This document shows positions 34,751 to 43,500 of a DNA stretch of 64,000 bases, piece by piece. This DNA comes from Lachnospiraceae bacterium (lineage in GTDB: Bacteria > Bacillota > Clostridia > Lachnospirales > Lachnospiraceae). The notes beneath the pieces are model-generated. The model saw only the letters and a list, made by a program, of their open reading frames with translations, did no database searches and had not been told where the DNA came from. Where the stretch lies: assembly GCA_949383255.1 (NCBI GenBank), contig CASJPF010000002.1, forward strand, positions 90,305-154,304, given 5' to 3'. How positions within the stretch are numbered: position 1 is the stretch's first letter; each line of letters opens with the position of its first letter. Both the position numbers and the translations under genes were made by a program.

Positions 34751-36487
34751 ATGACACAGGTGTCAGAAAAAGACAGAGATTATCTGGAAATAGAGCAGGA
34801 TTTAAGAAAACGGTATCGCAAAAATCTCTGGTGTAAGTTTACAAAGGCAATACGTGCGTATGAACTTGTGCAAAAAGGAGATAAAATTGCTGTCTGCATT
34901 TCTGGTGGAAAAGATTCTATGCTGATGGCAAAGTTGTTTCAAGAGCTAAAGAGACACAATAAATTTGATTTTGATGTGTTATTTTTGGTGATGGATCCCG
35001 GATACAAAACAGAGAACAGACAGTTAATTGAACAGAATGCAGAGCGTTTGAATATTCCATTAACTATTTTTTCGTCGGATATCTTCGCGTCAGTGTACGA
35101 AATAGAAAATTCTCCTTGTTATTTGTGCGCTAGAATGAGGCGTGGCTATCTGTACAGCAAAGCACAGGAACTAGGTTGCAATAAGATTGCACTGGGACAT
35201 CATTTTGATGATGTGATTGAAACGGTTTTGATGGGCATGTTGTATGGGGCGCAAGTACAAACTATGATGCCAAAACTTCACAGCACAAACTTTAAAGGAA
35301 TGGAGCTAATACGACCGATGTATTTGATTCGGGAGGAGCATATTGAGGCGTGGCGGGATTATAATCATCTGCGTTTTTTGCAGTGCGCATGTAAGTTTAC
35401 GGAGAACAGCACTTTTCGCGGTGATTTGGAAAACACTTCAAAACGCCGCGAGATAAAACAATTGATACGTCAGTTAAGACAAATCAATCCGTTTGTGGAA
35501 AACAATATATTTAAAAGTGTTGAGAATGTCAATTTAAGTACAGTTATCGCGTATAAACAGGAAGGGGTGCGGCATCATTTTCTGGAAGATTATGAAGCGG
35601 TAGAAAATGAGAGTACAAAAGACATGCTGCAAAAGGAAAAGATTGTCTTAGAAGAACAAACAAAAGTTTATAATGCGGAGACTACTGCAGAAAAATTGTT
35701 ACAGTTAAAAAAGTATTTGCGGGAACTAGGCAGTGTTGCGGTGGCATTTTCCGGTGGAGTAGATTCAACATTTCTGCTAAAGGTAGCACAAGATACACTT
35801 GGAGTACAAGCGGTTGCGGTTACAGTACAGTCCTGTGTATTTCCAGCTAGGGAAGCTCTGGAGGCAAAATTGTTTTGCCAGAAAGAGGGGATTGCACAAT
35901 ATATCTATGAGGCAGATGTGCTTGCAATTGACGGTTTTGCTGACAATCCTCCCAATCGTTGTTATCGATGCAAGAAAGCGCTTTTTCAGGGGATTTGCAA
36001 AATTGCGCAGGCGCAGGGGATTACACATGTGATTGAAGGTTCCAATATGGATGACTTAGGGGATTATCGTCCGGGATTGCAGGCGGTCTCAGAACTTGGT
36101 ATTAAGAGTCCGCTGCGGGAGGCGAAGTTGTATAAAGAGGAGATTCGAGCACTTTCTAAGACATATGAACTTTCTATATGGGATAAGCCGTCTTATGCCT
36201 GTCTTGCGTCGCGTTTTGCATATGGGGAAAAAATTACAGCAAAAAGACTTTCTATGGTTGAAAAGGCAGAACAGTTTTTGATAGAAAATGGATTTGAGCA
36301 GATGCGTGTGCGGATACATGGTACTTTAGCGCGAATTGAGATACCAGTGGCAGATTTTGACCACATAATGCAGCCAAAGATCCGGAAACAAATAATCCTG
36401 AAATTGAAGGAATCTGGTTTTGACTATGTTACTTTTGATTTGCAGGGCTATCGCACAGGAAGTATGAATGAGGTATTAGCACAATGA
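34751..36487 (+). CDS. Fused TtcA-like tRNA thiolation / LarE-like sulfur transferase protein
   Basis: A 578-residue protein with two complete PP-loop ATP pyrophosphatase units. Residues 1-290 resemble TtcA (tRNA 2-thiocytidine synthesis): PP-loop SGGKDS (51-56), CxxC at Cys123 and Cys126, LGHHFDDVIET, and Cys212/Cys214 where TtcA has its third cluster ligand. Residues about 310-578 resemble LarE (sulfur donor): PP-loop SGGVDST (334-340), NPPNRCYRCKKALF with Cys404 and Cys407, and Cys484 in PSYACLASRF. The start at 34751 has AAGGG 6 bases upstream; the GTG at 34688 lacks a site. The reading frame shows no break at the junction. tcdA overlaps its end by 4 bases, pointing to tRNA modification. 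No larB or larC is near. Confidence 0.85.
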   Translation: MTQVSEKDRDYLEIEQDLRKRYRKNLWCKFTKAIRAYELVQKGDKIAVCISGGKDSMLMAKLFQELKRHNKFDFDVLFLVMDPGYKTENRQLIEQNAERLNIPLTIFSSDIFASVYEIENSPCYLCARMRRGYLYSKAQELGCNKIALGHHFDDVIETVLMGMLYGAQVQTMMPKLHSTNFKGMELIRPMYLIREEHIEAWRDYNHLRFLQCACKFTENSTFRGDLENTSKRREIKQLIRQLRQINPFVENNIFKSVENVNLSTVIAYKQEGVRHHFLEDYEAVENESTKDMLQKEKIVLEEQTKVYNAETTAEKLLQLKKYLRELGSVAVAFSGGVDSTFLLKVAQDTLGVQAVAVTVQSCVFPAREALEAKLFCQKEGIAQYIYEADVLAIDGFADNPPNRCYRCKKALFQGICKIAQAQGITHVIEGSNMDDLGDYRPGLQAVSELGIKSPLREAKLYKEEIRALSKTYELSIWDKPSYACLASRFAYGEKITAKRLSMVEKAEQFLIENGFEQMRVRIHGTLARIEIPVADFDHIMQPKIRKQIILKLKESGFDYVTFDLQGYRTGSMNEVLAQ

Positions 36488-37221
36488 ATCAATTTTCCAG
36501 AACAGAGCTTTTGATAGGAGCCCAGGGAGTAGAGTGTCTCAAAAACGCCCGTGTGGCAGTATTTGGTGTTGGCGGTGTTGGCGGTTATACAGTGGAAGCA
36601 CTTGCGCGAAGCGGTGTTGGAACTCTGGATTTGATTGATGATGACAAGGTGTGCCTCACAAATCTCAATCGTCAGATTATTGCAGCACACAGCACGATTG
36701 GCAGATATAAAGTGGAAGTGGCGAGAGAGCGAATACTGGATATTAATCCAAATATAAACGTTCATATATATAAGATGTTTTATATGCCTGAGACAGCGGA
36801 CTTTTTTGATTTTTCACAGTATGATTATGTGGTGGATGCCATAGACACTGTGACAGGAAAAATTCAGCTTGTCATGCAGGCAAAAGATACAAATACACCA
36901 ATTATTAGCTCTATGGGGGCGGGGAATAAAATGGATCCAGCAGCTTTTAAAGTGGCGGATCTCTATGATACAAAAGTGTGTCCGTTAGCCAAAGTAATGC
37001 GTCGGGAACTGAAAAAACGGGGAATTCAGAGATTGAAGGTCGTTTATTCAGAGGAGGTGCCAGCAGTGCTGTCTGAGGAGGCTTTAGACAGTGATAAGGA
37101 TACGAGAAAGCGAATACCGGGGAGTATTGCTTTTGTTCCATCAGTGGCAGGATTGATTCTAGCGGGTGAAGTGGTAAAGGATATTTTAAGAGCAGGGAGA
37201 GACAGCGATTATGGTATATGA
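36484..37221 (+). CDS. tcdA: tRNA threonylcarbamoyladenosine dehydratase (ThiF/MoeB-like)
   Basis: A 245-residue E1-like ATP-dependent enzyme that cyclises t6A37 of tRNA to ct6A. The nucleotide-binding motif is VFGVGGVGGYTVEALARSG (residues about 23-41), the DDKVCLTNLNRQ segment follows, and SSMGAGNKMDP and IPGSIAFVPSVAGLI are typical of the TcdA/CsdL branch. It overlaps the fused PP-loop gene by 4 bases and the next gene by 11, so the three are translationally linked. ThiF or HesA roles are less likely given these motifs. Confidence 0.92.
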   Translation: MNQFSRTELLIGAQGVECLKNARVAVFGVGGVGGYTVEALARSGVGTLDLIDDDKVCLTNLNRQIIAAHSTIGRYKVEVARERILDINPNINVHIYKMFYMPETADFFDFSQYDYVVDAIDTVTGKIQLVMQAKDTNTPIISSMGAGNKMDPAAFKVADLYDTKVCPLAKVMRRELKKRGIQRLKVVYSEEVPAVLSEEALDSDKDTRKRIPGSIAFVPSVAGLILAGEVVKDILRAGRDSDYGI

Positions 37222-37888
37222 AAAGTTGCTGAATGAAATCTATGCAGTGGTTTCTTTAAAATTTCTCTGGAAAGAGTATCAACCGGCTTTTGTGAAAAGC
37301 GAGTCGCCAGACTGGATAAACGAGACCATGAATTTAGGATTGGAAGTTAGTCAGGCACTTTTGCCAGATGACGGGCAGACAAAAAATTTTATAGAACAGT
37401 ATCTGGGGTGTAGAAAGGAAGAGCTTCCTTCTGCGGCATTTGAGCGCTATGGGGAGCGATTGAATTTTTACAATGGCAGATTTTGGGCAGTTCTTCCAGA
37501 TGATATGGCACATCAAGATTATCTGTATAAGGCAAAGTATCGATTTGATAAAAAACTTGAGAAATTAAATACAAATTATCGGCAAAAGCGGTACAATGCA
37601 CTGTATCTTTTTTTACACCCAAAGGATGAAAGTGCGATTGATGAAAAATATTTGTTTGAATATATGGGGAAGAGACACAAAGAATGTGCGCAGCATTTTG
37701 ACTGGGTATTTTTAAATTGTAGAAAAATAATTTATGTCTGTAATTTTCTTGACAATACAATAGAGCCAATTATATTGCCCCCAAATGCCGAAAGTTTTCT
37801 GAGTACAGAGGCGGAATATCTGCGATATTGTGGAGATTGGCAAGACGGCACTTCACTGGATGAAGTAGCGTCATTTTTTGGACATTGA
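37211..37888 (+). CDS. Conserved-looking protein of unknown function in the tRNA-modification operon
   Basis: I do not recognise this 225-residue protein. It has no signal peptide or membrane helix, is rich in aromatic and charged residues, and has no obvious catalytic motif; two Cys occur close to each other in VFLNCRKIIYVC. It starts 11 bases inside tcdA, so its translation is coupled to it. It ends 24 bases before the GH27 gene. A DUF3878-type assignment is possible but I cannot confirm it. Confidence 0.6.
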   Translation: MVYEKLLNEIYAVVSLKFLWKEYQPAFVKSESPDWINETMNLGLEVSQALLPDDGQTKNFIEQYLGCRKEELPSAAFERYGERLNFYNGRFWAVLPDDMAHQDYLYKAKYRFDKKLEKLNTNYRQKRYNALYLFLHPKDESAIDEKYLFEYMGKRHKECAQHFDWVFLNCRKIIYVCNFLDNTIEPIILPPNAESFLSTEAEYLRYCGDWQDGTSLDEVASFFGH

Positions 37889-37912
37889 AAATATGGAAAG
37901 GACGATTTAATA

Positions 37913-39226
37913 ATGAATAAAAATGAATTTGCACCGACACCGCCTATGGGCTGGAATAGCTATGACTATTATGATACGACAGTCAATGAACAGCAAGTAA
38001 AGGCAAATGCCGACTATATGGCTGCGCATTTAAAACAGTATGGTTGGGAGTATGTGGTGATTGATATTGAGTGGTATTCTAACGATGCAGGTACTAAGAG
38101 AGAGCAATATCAGTATATTCCATTTGGCGATGACGAGATGGATACGTATGGCAGACTTCAGCCTGCGCCAAACAGGTTTCCATCATCAATTGAAGGCAAG
38201 GGGTTTGCGCCACTTGCAGATTATGTGCATCGTTTGGGATTGAAATTTGGCATTCATATTATGCGAGGGATTCCAAGAAAAGCTGCGCAAAATCATCTAC
38301 CAATTTTCCAAAGTGACTTTACGGCAGAGCAAGCCGCGGATGCGGCATCTATTTGTATCTGGAATCCAGATATGTATGGAATCCGTGACAACGCGGCAGG
38401 GCAGGCGTATTATAATTCTATTATTTCCATGTATGCGGACTGGGGTGTGGACTTTATAAAATGCGATGATATTTGCGATAGCAGACTGTATCGGGAACCG
38501 CTTGAGTTTTCTGGCTGGCATGAGACACAGATGATCCATCGTGCAATTGTAAAATGTGGCAGACCGATTGTGTTGAGTCTATCACCAGGACCAGCTCATG
38601 TTGACCGCGCATGGCATTATGCTCAAAATGCGAATATGTGGCGCATCACAGATGATTTGTGGGATAAGTGGGATTTGCTAAAAGAAATGTTCTGGCGCTG
38701 TGAGAATTGGCAGGACCATGTAAAGAAAGGATGTTATCCAGACTGTGATATGCTTCCCCTGGGACATTTGGGCAAAGGTTTTGGGCAAGAATGGATATGC
38801 GGCCTCAGCCATGATGAGCAGAGGACAATGATGACATTGTGGTGCATGTTCCGATCGCCGCTAATGCTTGGCTGTGAGTTGACAAAACTTGATGAATGGA
38901 CAAAAACACTCATTACAAACCGCCCGCTGTTGTCTTTGCTAAAGGAGGATCGCCGCGGCAGACAGATTGCAAGGACAGACGCTTATGCAATTTGGGTGAA
39001 TGAGAGTGAAAATGGCGGTGCTTTATGTGTGGCACTGTTTAATCTAAAGGATTCTGCAACAAAACTTTCTGTAGATTTTAAGGAACTTGAAGGGCACATT
39101 ACGGAGGATGAGGAGTTAGAACTGTGGGATTTGTGGGAGGATTTTAAAATTGAGACACAGCATCAGACAATTGAAACGGAAGTGGCACCTCATGGAGTGA
39201 AGGTTTATCTGTATGCAGGTGTATAA
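37913..39226 (+). CDS. Glycoside hydrolase family 27 (alpha-galactosidase type)
   Basis: A 437-residue retaining glycosidase. The family start PTPPMGWNSYDYYDTTVNE (9-27) is followed by VVIDIEWY (48-55), KFGIHIMRGIP (111-121) and the nucleophile Asp185 in VDFIKCDD. RITDDLW holds a likely acid/base region, and a C-terminal beta-sandwich starts near residue 350. No signal peptide is seen, so it acts inside the cell on imported oligosaccharides. Alpha-galactosidase is the family default; alpha-N-acetylgalactosaminidase or isomalto-dextranase activity is possible. GGAAAGGACG lies upstream of the ATG. Confidence 0.88.
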   Translation: MNKNEFAPTPPMGWNSYDYYDTTVNEQQVKANADYMAAHLKQYGWEYVVIDIEWYSNDAGTKREQYQYIPFGDDEMDTYGRLQPAPNRFPSSIEGKGFAPLADYVHRLGLKFGIHIMRGIPRKAAQNHLPIFQSDFTAEQAADAASICIWNPDMYGIRDNAAGQAYYNSIISMYADWGVDFIKCDDICDSRLYREPLEFSGWHETQMIHRAIVKCGRPIVLSLSPGPAHVDRAWHYAQNANMWRITDDLWDKWDLLKEMFWRCENWQDHVKKGCYPDCDMLPLGHLGKGFGQEWICGLSHDEQRTMMTLWCMFRSPLMLGCELTKLDEWTKTLITNRPLLSLLKEDRRGRQIARTDAYAIWVNESENGGALCVALFNLKDSATKLSVDFKELEGHITEDEELELWDLWEDFKIETQHQTIETEVAPHGVKVYLYAGV

Positions 39227-39238
39227 GGAGGGGAAGAT

Positions 39239-40558
39239 ATGTACCGCGAGATTGCAAAATTAATTTTGTATGGTGATATGGACAAAGGGTGTATTCTATA
39301 TCAGTTTGGGGAGATTTTTCGACGTTTTGATGCGAAGTTAAGCGCAAAGCCTGAGTTGGTTCAGGATATCTACACGCAGTTAAAACGACTTTTAATTGTG
39401 GCGACAAACTATGGGTTTGATCATAATTTATGGCACAATTACCTGACCTTTTTCATGGTGACAAATGAGAATCCGTTCAGTATCACTTGTGAGAAGGTAG
39501 GTGCGAATGATGGCAGCGTCAATCATTTTGCTAAAAATGATTTTAGGGTATTTAAAAATCTGTTTGATTTTGATTTTTCTGTGATAGAAAAAGAACTTGA
39601 TATTGATTGTTTTACACAGTTATCAAATTATCGAGCAATTGGCAAGAAGGAGCTGATGTACAATAAAAATGTCAGTGAAAAGATTGTTGCTCTGAGTGCA
39701 CAGCTAGAACAAGCTCTAGATGAGAATGCATTTTTTGACTGTGTAACGGCATTTTACAGGGATTTTGGTGTTGGAATGTTTGGATTGAACAAAGCATTTC
39801 GCATTCGGGAGAAGACAGAGGGAACGATAGAATTTCTGCCAATTAACAATATGGACAAGGTGATGTTAGATGATCTTATCGGCTATGAGTTGCAAAAGAA
39901 GAAATTAATTGATAATACCAGAGCGTTTGTGGAGGGAAGAAAAGCCAATAATGTATTGTTGTTTGGCGATAGTGGTACAGGTAAATCTACGAGTGTTAAG
40001 GCAATTGTAAATGCCTTTTACCCGCAGGGACTTCGCATGATTGAGATTTATAAACATCAGTTTAAAGATTTGTCGAATGTTATCGCACAGATTAAAAATC
40101 GAAATTACAAGTTTGTGATTTATATGGATGATCTGTCTTTTGAGGAGTTTGAGGTCGAGTATAAGTTTCTAAAGGCAGTCATTGAGGGTGGTGTGGAGAC
40201 AAAACCGGACAACATTTTAATCTATGCGACTTCTAACCGTAGACATTTGATTAAGGAGACATGGAGTGATCGAAATGATATTGAGGTTGACAATGGAATG
40301 CATCGGTCTGACACAATGGAGGAGAAACTTTCACTTGTAAACCGTTTTGGTGTGACAATTAATTTTTCAAAACCCTCTCAGAAAGAATATTTTCATATTG
40401 TGTTTGAGCTTGCGCACAGACAAGGAATTGCAATGTCTGATGAGGAACTAAAGATCGAGGCAAATAAGTGGGAGCTAAGTCACGGGGGAATTTCCGGCCG
40501 TACCGCACAACAGTTTGTTAATTATTTGGAGGGTAATAATTTAGCCATGCAGAATTGA
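39239..40558 (+). CDS. DUF815 family AAA-type ATPase
   Basis: A 439-residue protein. The C-terminal half is a AAA+ ATPase with Walker A LLFGDSGTGKSTSVKAI, Walker B YKFVIYMDDLSFE, sensor segment LIYATSNRRHLI and the box TWSDR characteristic of DUF815. The N-terminal 200 residues are helical and specific to the family. Its cellular role is unknown. GGAGGGG lies 5-6 bases before the ATG, 12 bases after the GH27 gene. Confidence 0.88.
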   Translation: MYREIAKLILYGDMDKGCILYQFGEIFRRFDAKLSAKPELVQDIYTQLKRLLIVATNYGFDHNLWHNYLTFFMVTNENPFSITCEKVGANDGSVNHFAKNDFRVFKNLFDFDFSVIEKELDIDCFTQLSNYRAIGKKELMYNKNVSEKIVALSAQLEQALDENAFFDCVTAFYRDFGVGMFGLNKAFRIREKTEGTIEFLPINNMDKVMLDDLIGYELQKKKLIDNTRAFVEGRKANNVLLFGDSGTGKSTSVKAIVNAFYPQGLRMIEIYKHQFKDLSNVIAQIKNRNYKFVIYMDDLSFEEFEVEYKFLKAVIEGGVETKPDNILIYATSNRRHLIKETWSDRNDIEVDNGMHRSDTMEEKLSLVNRFGVTINFSKPSQKEYFHIVFELAHRQGIAMSDEELKIEANKWELSHGGISGRTAQQFVNYLEGNNLAMQN

Positions 40559-40619
40559 TTGTACAAATTGTATGTTTGAGTTTGCGCACTAAGGATAATT
40601 TACACAATTAATTTTATAA

Positions 40620-40731
40620 GGCGGATGCCCATCGTAAAATAAATCGCCAGCAAAGACCGAATATCATTGGTGAAAATGTACATTCAGGCGACTTATAAAT
40701 ACATGGCTAAACTGTAACTCTCGATGGGCAG
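40620..40731 (+). ncRNA. Candidate structured RNA element
   Basis: The ends pair perfectly over 9 bp: tgcccatcg (40626-40634) with cgatgggca (40722-40730). Inside, tcgcc (40644-40648) pairs with ggcga (40687-40691). This second stem encloses an accgaat/attggt hairpin and the palindrome aatgtacatt. I do not match it to a riboswitch class I know. It ends before the promoter at 40749, so it may be an independent RNA, part of a longer leader from an upstream promoter, or a DNA-level signal. The strand is uncertain. Confidence 0.45.
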
Positions 40732-40748
40732 CAGTTTTGAATCAGCAC

Positions 40749-40777
40749 TTTACACATTTTACAGAATCTGCTATGAT
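40749..40777 (+). promoter_or_regulatory. Predicted promoter of the Na/Pi cotransporter gene
   Basis: TTTACA (40749-40754), a 17-base spacer and TATGAT (40772-40777), about 100 bases before the ATG. Confidence 0.68.
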
Positions 40778-40878
40778 AAGACTGTAATTTTTGAATAGGT
40801 TAAAAATTTGACAAAATCACATTAGAGAAGGAATGTAACTGTTCAGAAACAGAACGATTACGAAGGATTAAGATTGAC

Positions 40879-42675
40879 ATGGGGATAACATCGATTTTAT
40901 CGTTACTTAGCGGCGTGGCACTTTTCCTGTTTGGCATGTCCCTTATGGGAGACGGCTTAAAAAAGGCGGCAGGAGAAAAACTGGAACTAATATTGTATAA
41001 GCTTACCAATACACCAATTAAAGGAGTTTTGCTGGGAACAGCGGTTACAGCAATTATACAGTCTTCTTCTGCCACAACTGTTATGGTTGTGGGGTTTGTA
41101 AATTCCGGCATGATGAAGGTTGCACAGGCAATTGGTATTATTATGGGGGCAAACATTGGTACGAGCATTACAGGTTGGATTCTCTGTCTGTCTTATATAG
41201 AAGGATCTAGCGGAATTGCGCAGCTTTTGTCAACTACGACCATATCAGCAGTAGTTTCGATTATTGGTATTCTGTTTAAGATGGTTTCTAAGAAGAGCAC
41301 ATACAAAAATATTGGAGATATTATGCTCGGATTTTCTATACTGATGTTTGGTATGCAGAGCATGAGCGGCGCGGTGTCTCCGCTGAAAGAAAATCCCCAT
41401 TTTGTCAATATGCTGACAATGTTTTCCAATCCTTTTATGGGCATTTTGGTTGGTATTGCGTTTACTGCAGTGTTGCAGAGTGCCTCTGCCTCTATTGGTA
41501 TTTTGCAGGCATTGTCTGTGACAGGCGCAATTACGTTTGCATCTGCATTTCCAATAACACTTGGTATTGGTGTTGGTGCTGCATGCCCCGTTTTGCTGTC
41601 CTCGATTGGAACGAACAAGAATGGTAAGAGAACTGCGTTAATTTATCTGATGAATGATTTGTTTGGTATGATTTTCTGGGCGGTGGTATTTTACTCTGTC
41701 AATGCGATTGTCCAATTTGATTTTATGGAAATGACCATGAGTCCAATTGCAATAGCGATTTTAAATACTGTTTTTCGGGTAGCGACAGTGATGATTTTGT
41801 TTCCGTTTATCAAGTGGATTGAAAAGCTAGTATTTACGCTTGTAAAAGATACTGAGGAGGATCGTGAGGAACAGGCGGATTTTGATTTGCTAGAGGAGCG
41901 TTTTTTGAAATATCCGGCACTTGCGATTCGACAGAGCCATACTGCCATCAATGGTATGGCGCGAAAAGCAAGAAAAAATATTGGACGTGCAATGGGGTTG
42001 TTTGAGAATTACTCGGAGGACCGTTATAACAAGGTTCAGGAAAAAGAAAATCTAATAGACAAGTATGAGGACAAGTTAGGGACCTATTTGATGCAGTTAA
42101 CAGGGCGTGATATGACGGAAAGTCAGTCCAAACAGGTATCTATCTTTTTACATACTATCAGTGACTTTGAGCGTTTGGGGGACCATGCAGTGAATTTGTC
42201 AAAATCGGCAAATGAGCTTTATGAAAAGAAAATTGCCTTCTCCGATGAGGCGACTTCTGAACTGGCAGTTTTGGGAGGAGCAGTGAGGGAAATTCTTGAG
42301 ATTACAGTCAACTCTTTCTCGGAGGATGATGTGGAGTTAGCAACCCATGTGGAACCATTGCGGGAACTGATTAACGTACTTTGCAATGAGCTGAAATCAA
42401 GACACATTACAAGGCTTCGGAATGGCAAGTGTGAATTAAAACAGGGTTTTGCGTTTAATAATGTCTTGACAGATTTTGAACGAATTGGTGCACACTGTTC
42501 TAATGTTGCAGTGGCTCTTTTAGAGTCGGAGGCGGAAGATTTTGACATTCATGAGTATCAGAAGGGTATTCGTGAGATGAATAATGTGATATACCGGGAG
42601 CTTTTCGAGGCATATGAGATGAAATATAATATCAGTAAACTGAAAAAGACAAAGAAAAACAAAGACGGCAAATAA
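40879..42675 (+). CDS. Na/Pi cotransporter family protein (NptA/YjbB type)
   Basis: A 598-residue protein. Residues 1-310 have eight or so membrane helices with the two inverted Na/Pi repeats, marked by GTAVTAIIQSSSATTVMVVGFVN and the second copy GIAFTAVLQSASASIGILQAL. The C-terminal 250 residues form a PhoU-like four-helix domain (HTISDFERLGDHAVNLSK and FERIGAHCSNVAVAL). It is expected to carry phosphate or another anion with Na+ across the cytoplasmic membrane. The ribosome site is weak (AAGGAT, 12 bases away). Confidence 0.93.
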   Translation: MGITSILSLLSGVALFLFGMSLMGDGLKKAAGEKLELILYKLTNTPIKGVLLGTAVTAIIQSSSATTVMVVGFVNSGMMKVAQAIGIIMGANIGTSITGWILCLSYIEGSSGIAQLLSTTTISAVVSIIGILFKMVSKKSTYKNIGDIMLGFSILMFGMQSMSGAVSPLKENPHFVNMLTMFSNPFMGILVGIAFTAVLQSASASIGILQALSVTGAITFASAFPITLGIGVGAACPVLLSSIGTNKNGKRTALIYLMNDLFGMIFWAVVFYSVNAIVQFDFMEMTMSPIAIAILNTVFRVATVMILFPFIKWIEKLVFTLVKDTEEDREEQADFDLLEERFLKYPALAIRQSHTAINGMARKARKNIGRAMGLFENYSEDRYNKVQEKENLIDKYEDKLGTYLMQLTGRDMTESQSKQVSIFLHTISDFERLGDHAVNLSKSANELYEKKIAFSDEATSELAVLGGAVREILEITVNSFSEDDVELATHVEPLRELINVLCNELKSRHITRLRNGKCELKQGFAFNNVLTDFERIGAHCSNVAVALLESEAEDFDIHEYQKGIREMNNVIYRELFEAYEMKYNISKLKKTKKNKDGK

Positions 42676-42707
42676 GGAACCATTCAAAAAGGAGAAAAGC
42701 GCTGTAT

Positions 42708-43457
42708 ATGAATAAAATGCGATATGAAAAGCTGGATGGCATCCGCGGTATGGCGCTGCTCCATATGATTGCATATCACACAATTTGGGATTTGGTCTAT
42801 CTATATCAGTTTGATTGGAATTGGTACAAATCAAAAGGGGCATATCTATGGCAACAAGGAATCTGCTGGACATTTATCTTTTTGTCTGGTTTTTGCTGGT
42901 CATTGGGCAGCCGCGCAAAGAAGCGTGGGATTATTGTATTTCTGAGTGGCGCCGTAATCACGATTGTAACATTGGTTTTAATGCCTCAAAATAGAATTGT
43001 TTTTGGTGTGCTTACTCTTATAGGGTCCTGTATGTTATTAATGCAGGCATTTGATAGGTGGCTGCGAAGGTTGCCAGCATTAGTGGGAATTGTGGGGAGT
43101 TTTCTGCTTTTTTTTCTAACTAGAAATATAAATGAAGGCTGGCTTGGTTTTGCACAGTGGAATGTTATACAGCTTCCAGAAGTATTCTATTGTAATATCT
43201 TTATGACATATCTTGGATTTACGCAGAAAAATTTTTATTCGACGGATTATTTTTCACTGTTTCCGTGGATATTTTTGTTTTTGGCGGGGTATTTTACATA
43301 TCGTTTATCTCATCAAAAAAACGGAATGCAGTTCTTAGAAAAAGGTGCGTTGCGTCCAATAGAATGGATAGGAAGGCATTCGCTTAAGATATATATGGTT
43401 CATCAGCCTATTATTTATGTGATGTTGGAATTGGGACATCGGCTGGGAATTTTTTAG
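42708..43457 (+). CDS. DUF1624 / heparan-alpha-glucosaminide acetyltransferase-like membrane protein
   Basis: A 249-residue integral membrane protein with about seven helices. The family start RYEKLDGIRGMALLHMIAYHTIWDLVY holds the conserved Asp-x-x-Arg-Gly and His. The C-terminal IEWIGRHSLKIYMVHQPIIY is typical of this acyltransferase superfamily. It may acetylate a sugar across the membrane; the substrate is unknown. AAAAGGAG lies about 12 bases before the ATG, 32 bases after the transporter gene. Confidence 0.85.
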   Translation: MNKMRYEKLDGIRGMALLHMIAYHTIWDLVYLYQFDWNWYKSKGAYLWQQGICWTFIFLSGFCWSLGSRAKKRGIIVFLSGAVITIVTLVLMPQNRIVFGVLTLIGSCMLLMQAFDRWLRRLPALVGIVGSFLLFFLTRNINEGWLGFAQWNVIQLPEVFYCNIFMTYLGFTQKNFYSTDYFSLFPWIFLFLAGYFTYRLSHQKNGMQFLEKGALRPIEWIGRHSLKIYMVHQPIIYVMLELGHRLGIF

Positions 43458-43500
43458 GGCAGAACAACTGTGAAAGATGAATTTGTGCGAGGGTTTGACA

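Larger units (their letters stand above)
40559..40878. other. Intergenic region before the Na/Pi cotransporter gene
   Basis: A 320-bp non-coding stretch. It contains the candidate structured RNA at 40620-40731 and a good promoter at 40749-40777, with a leader of about 95 bases. No ORF is supported in it. Confidence 0.6.

Noticed and set aside
40620..40731. Assignment of the structured element to a c-di-GMP, SAM, fluoride, TPP or cobalamin riboswitch
   Set aside because: None of the conserved core sequences of those classes can be found in it.
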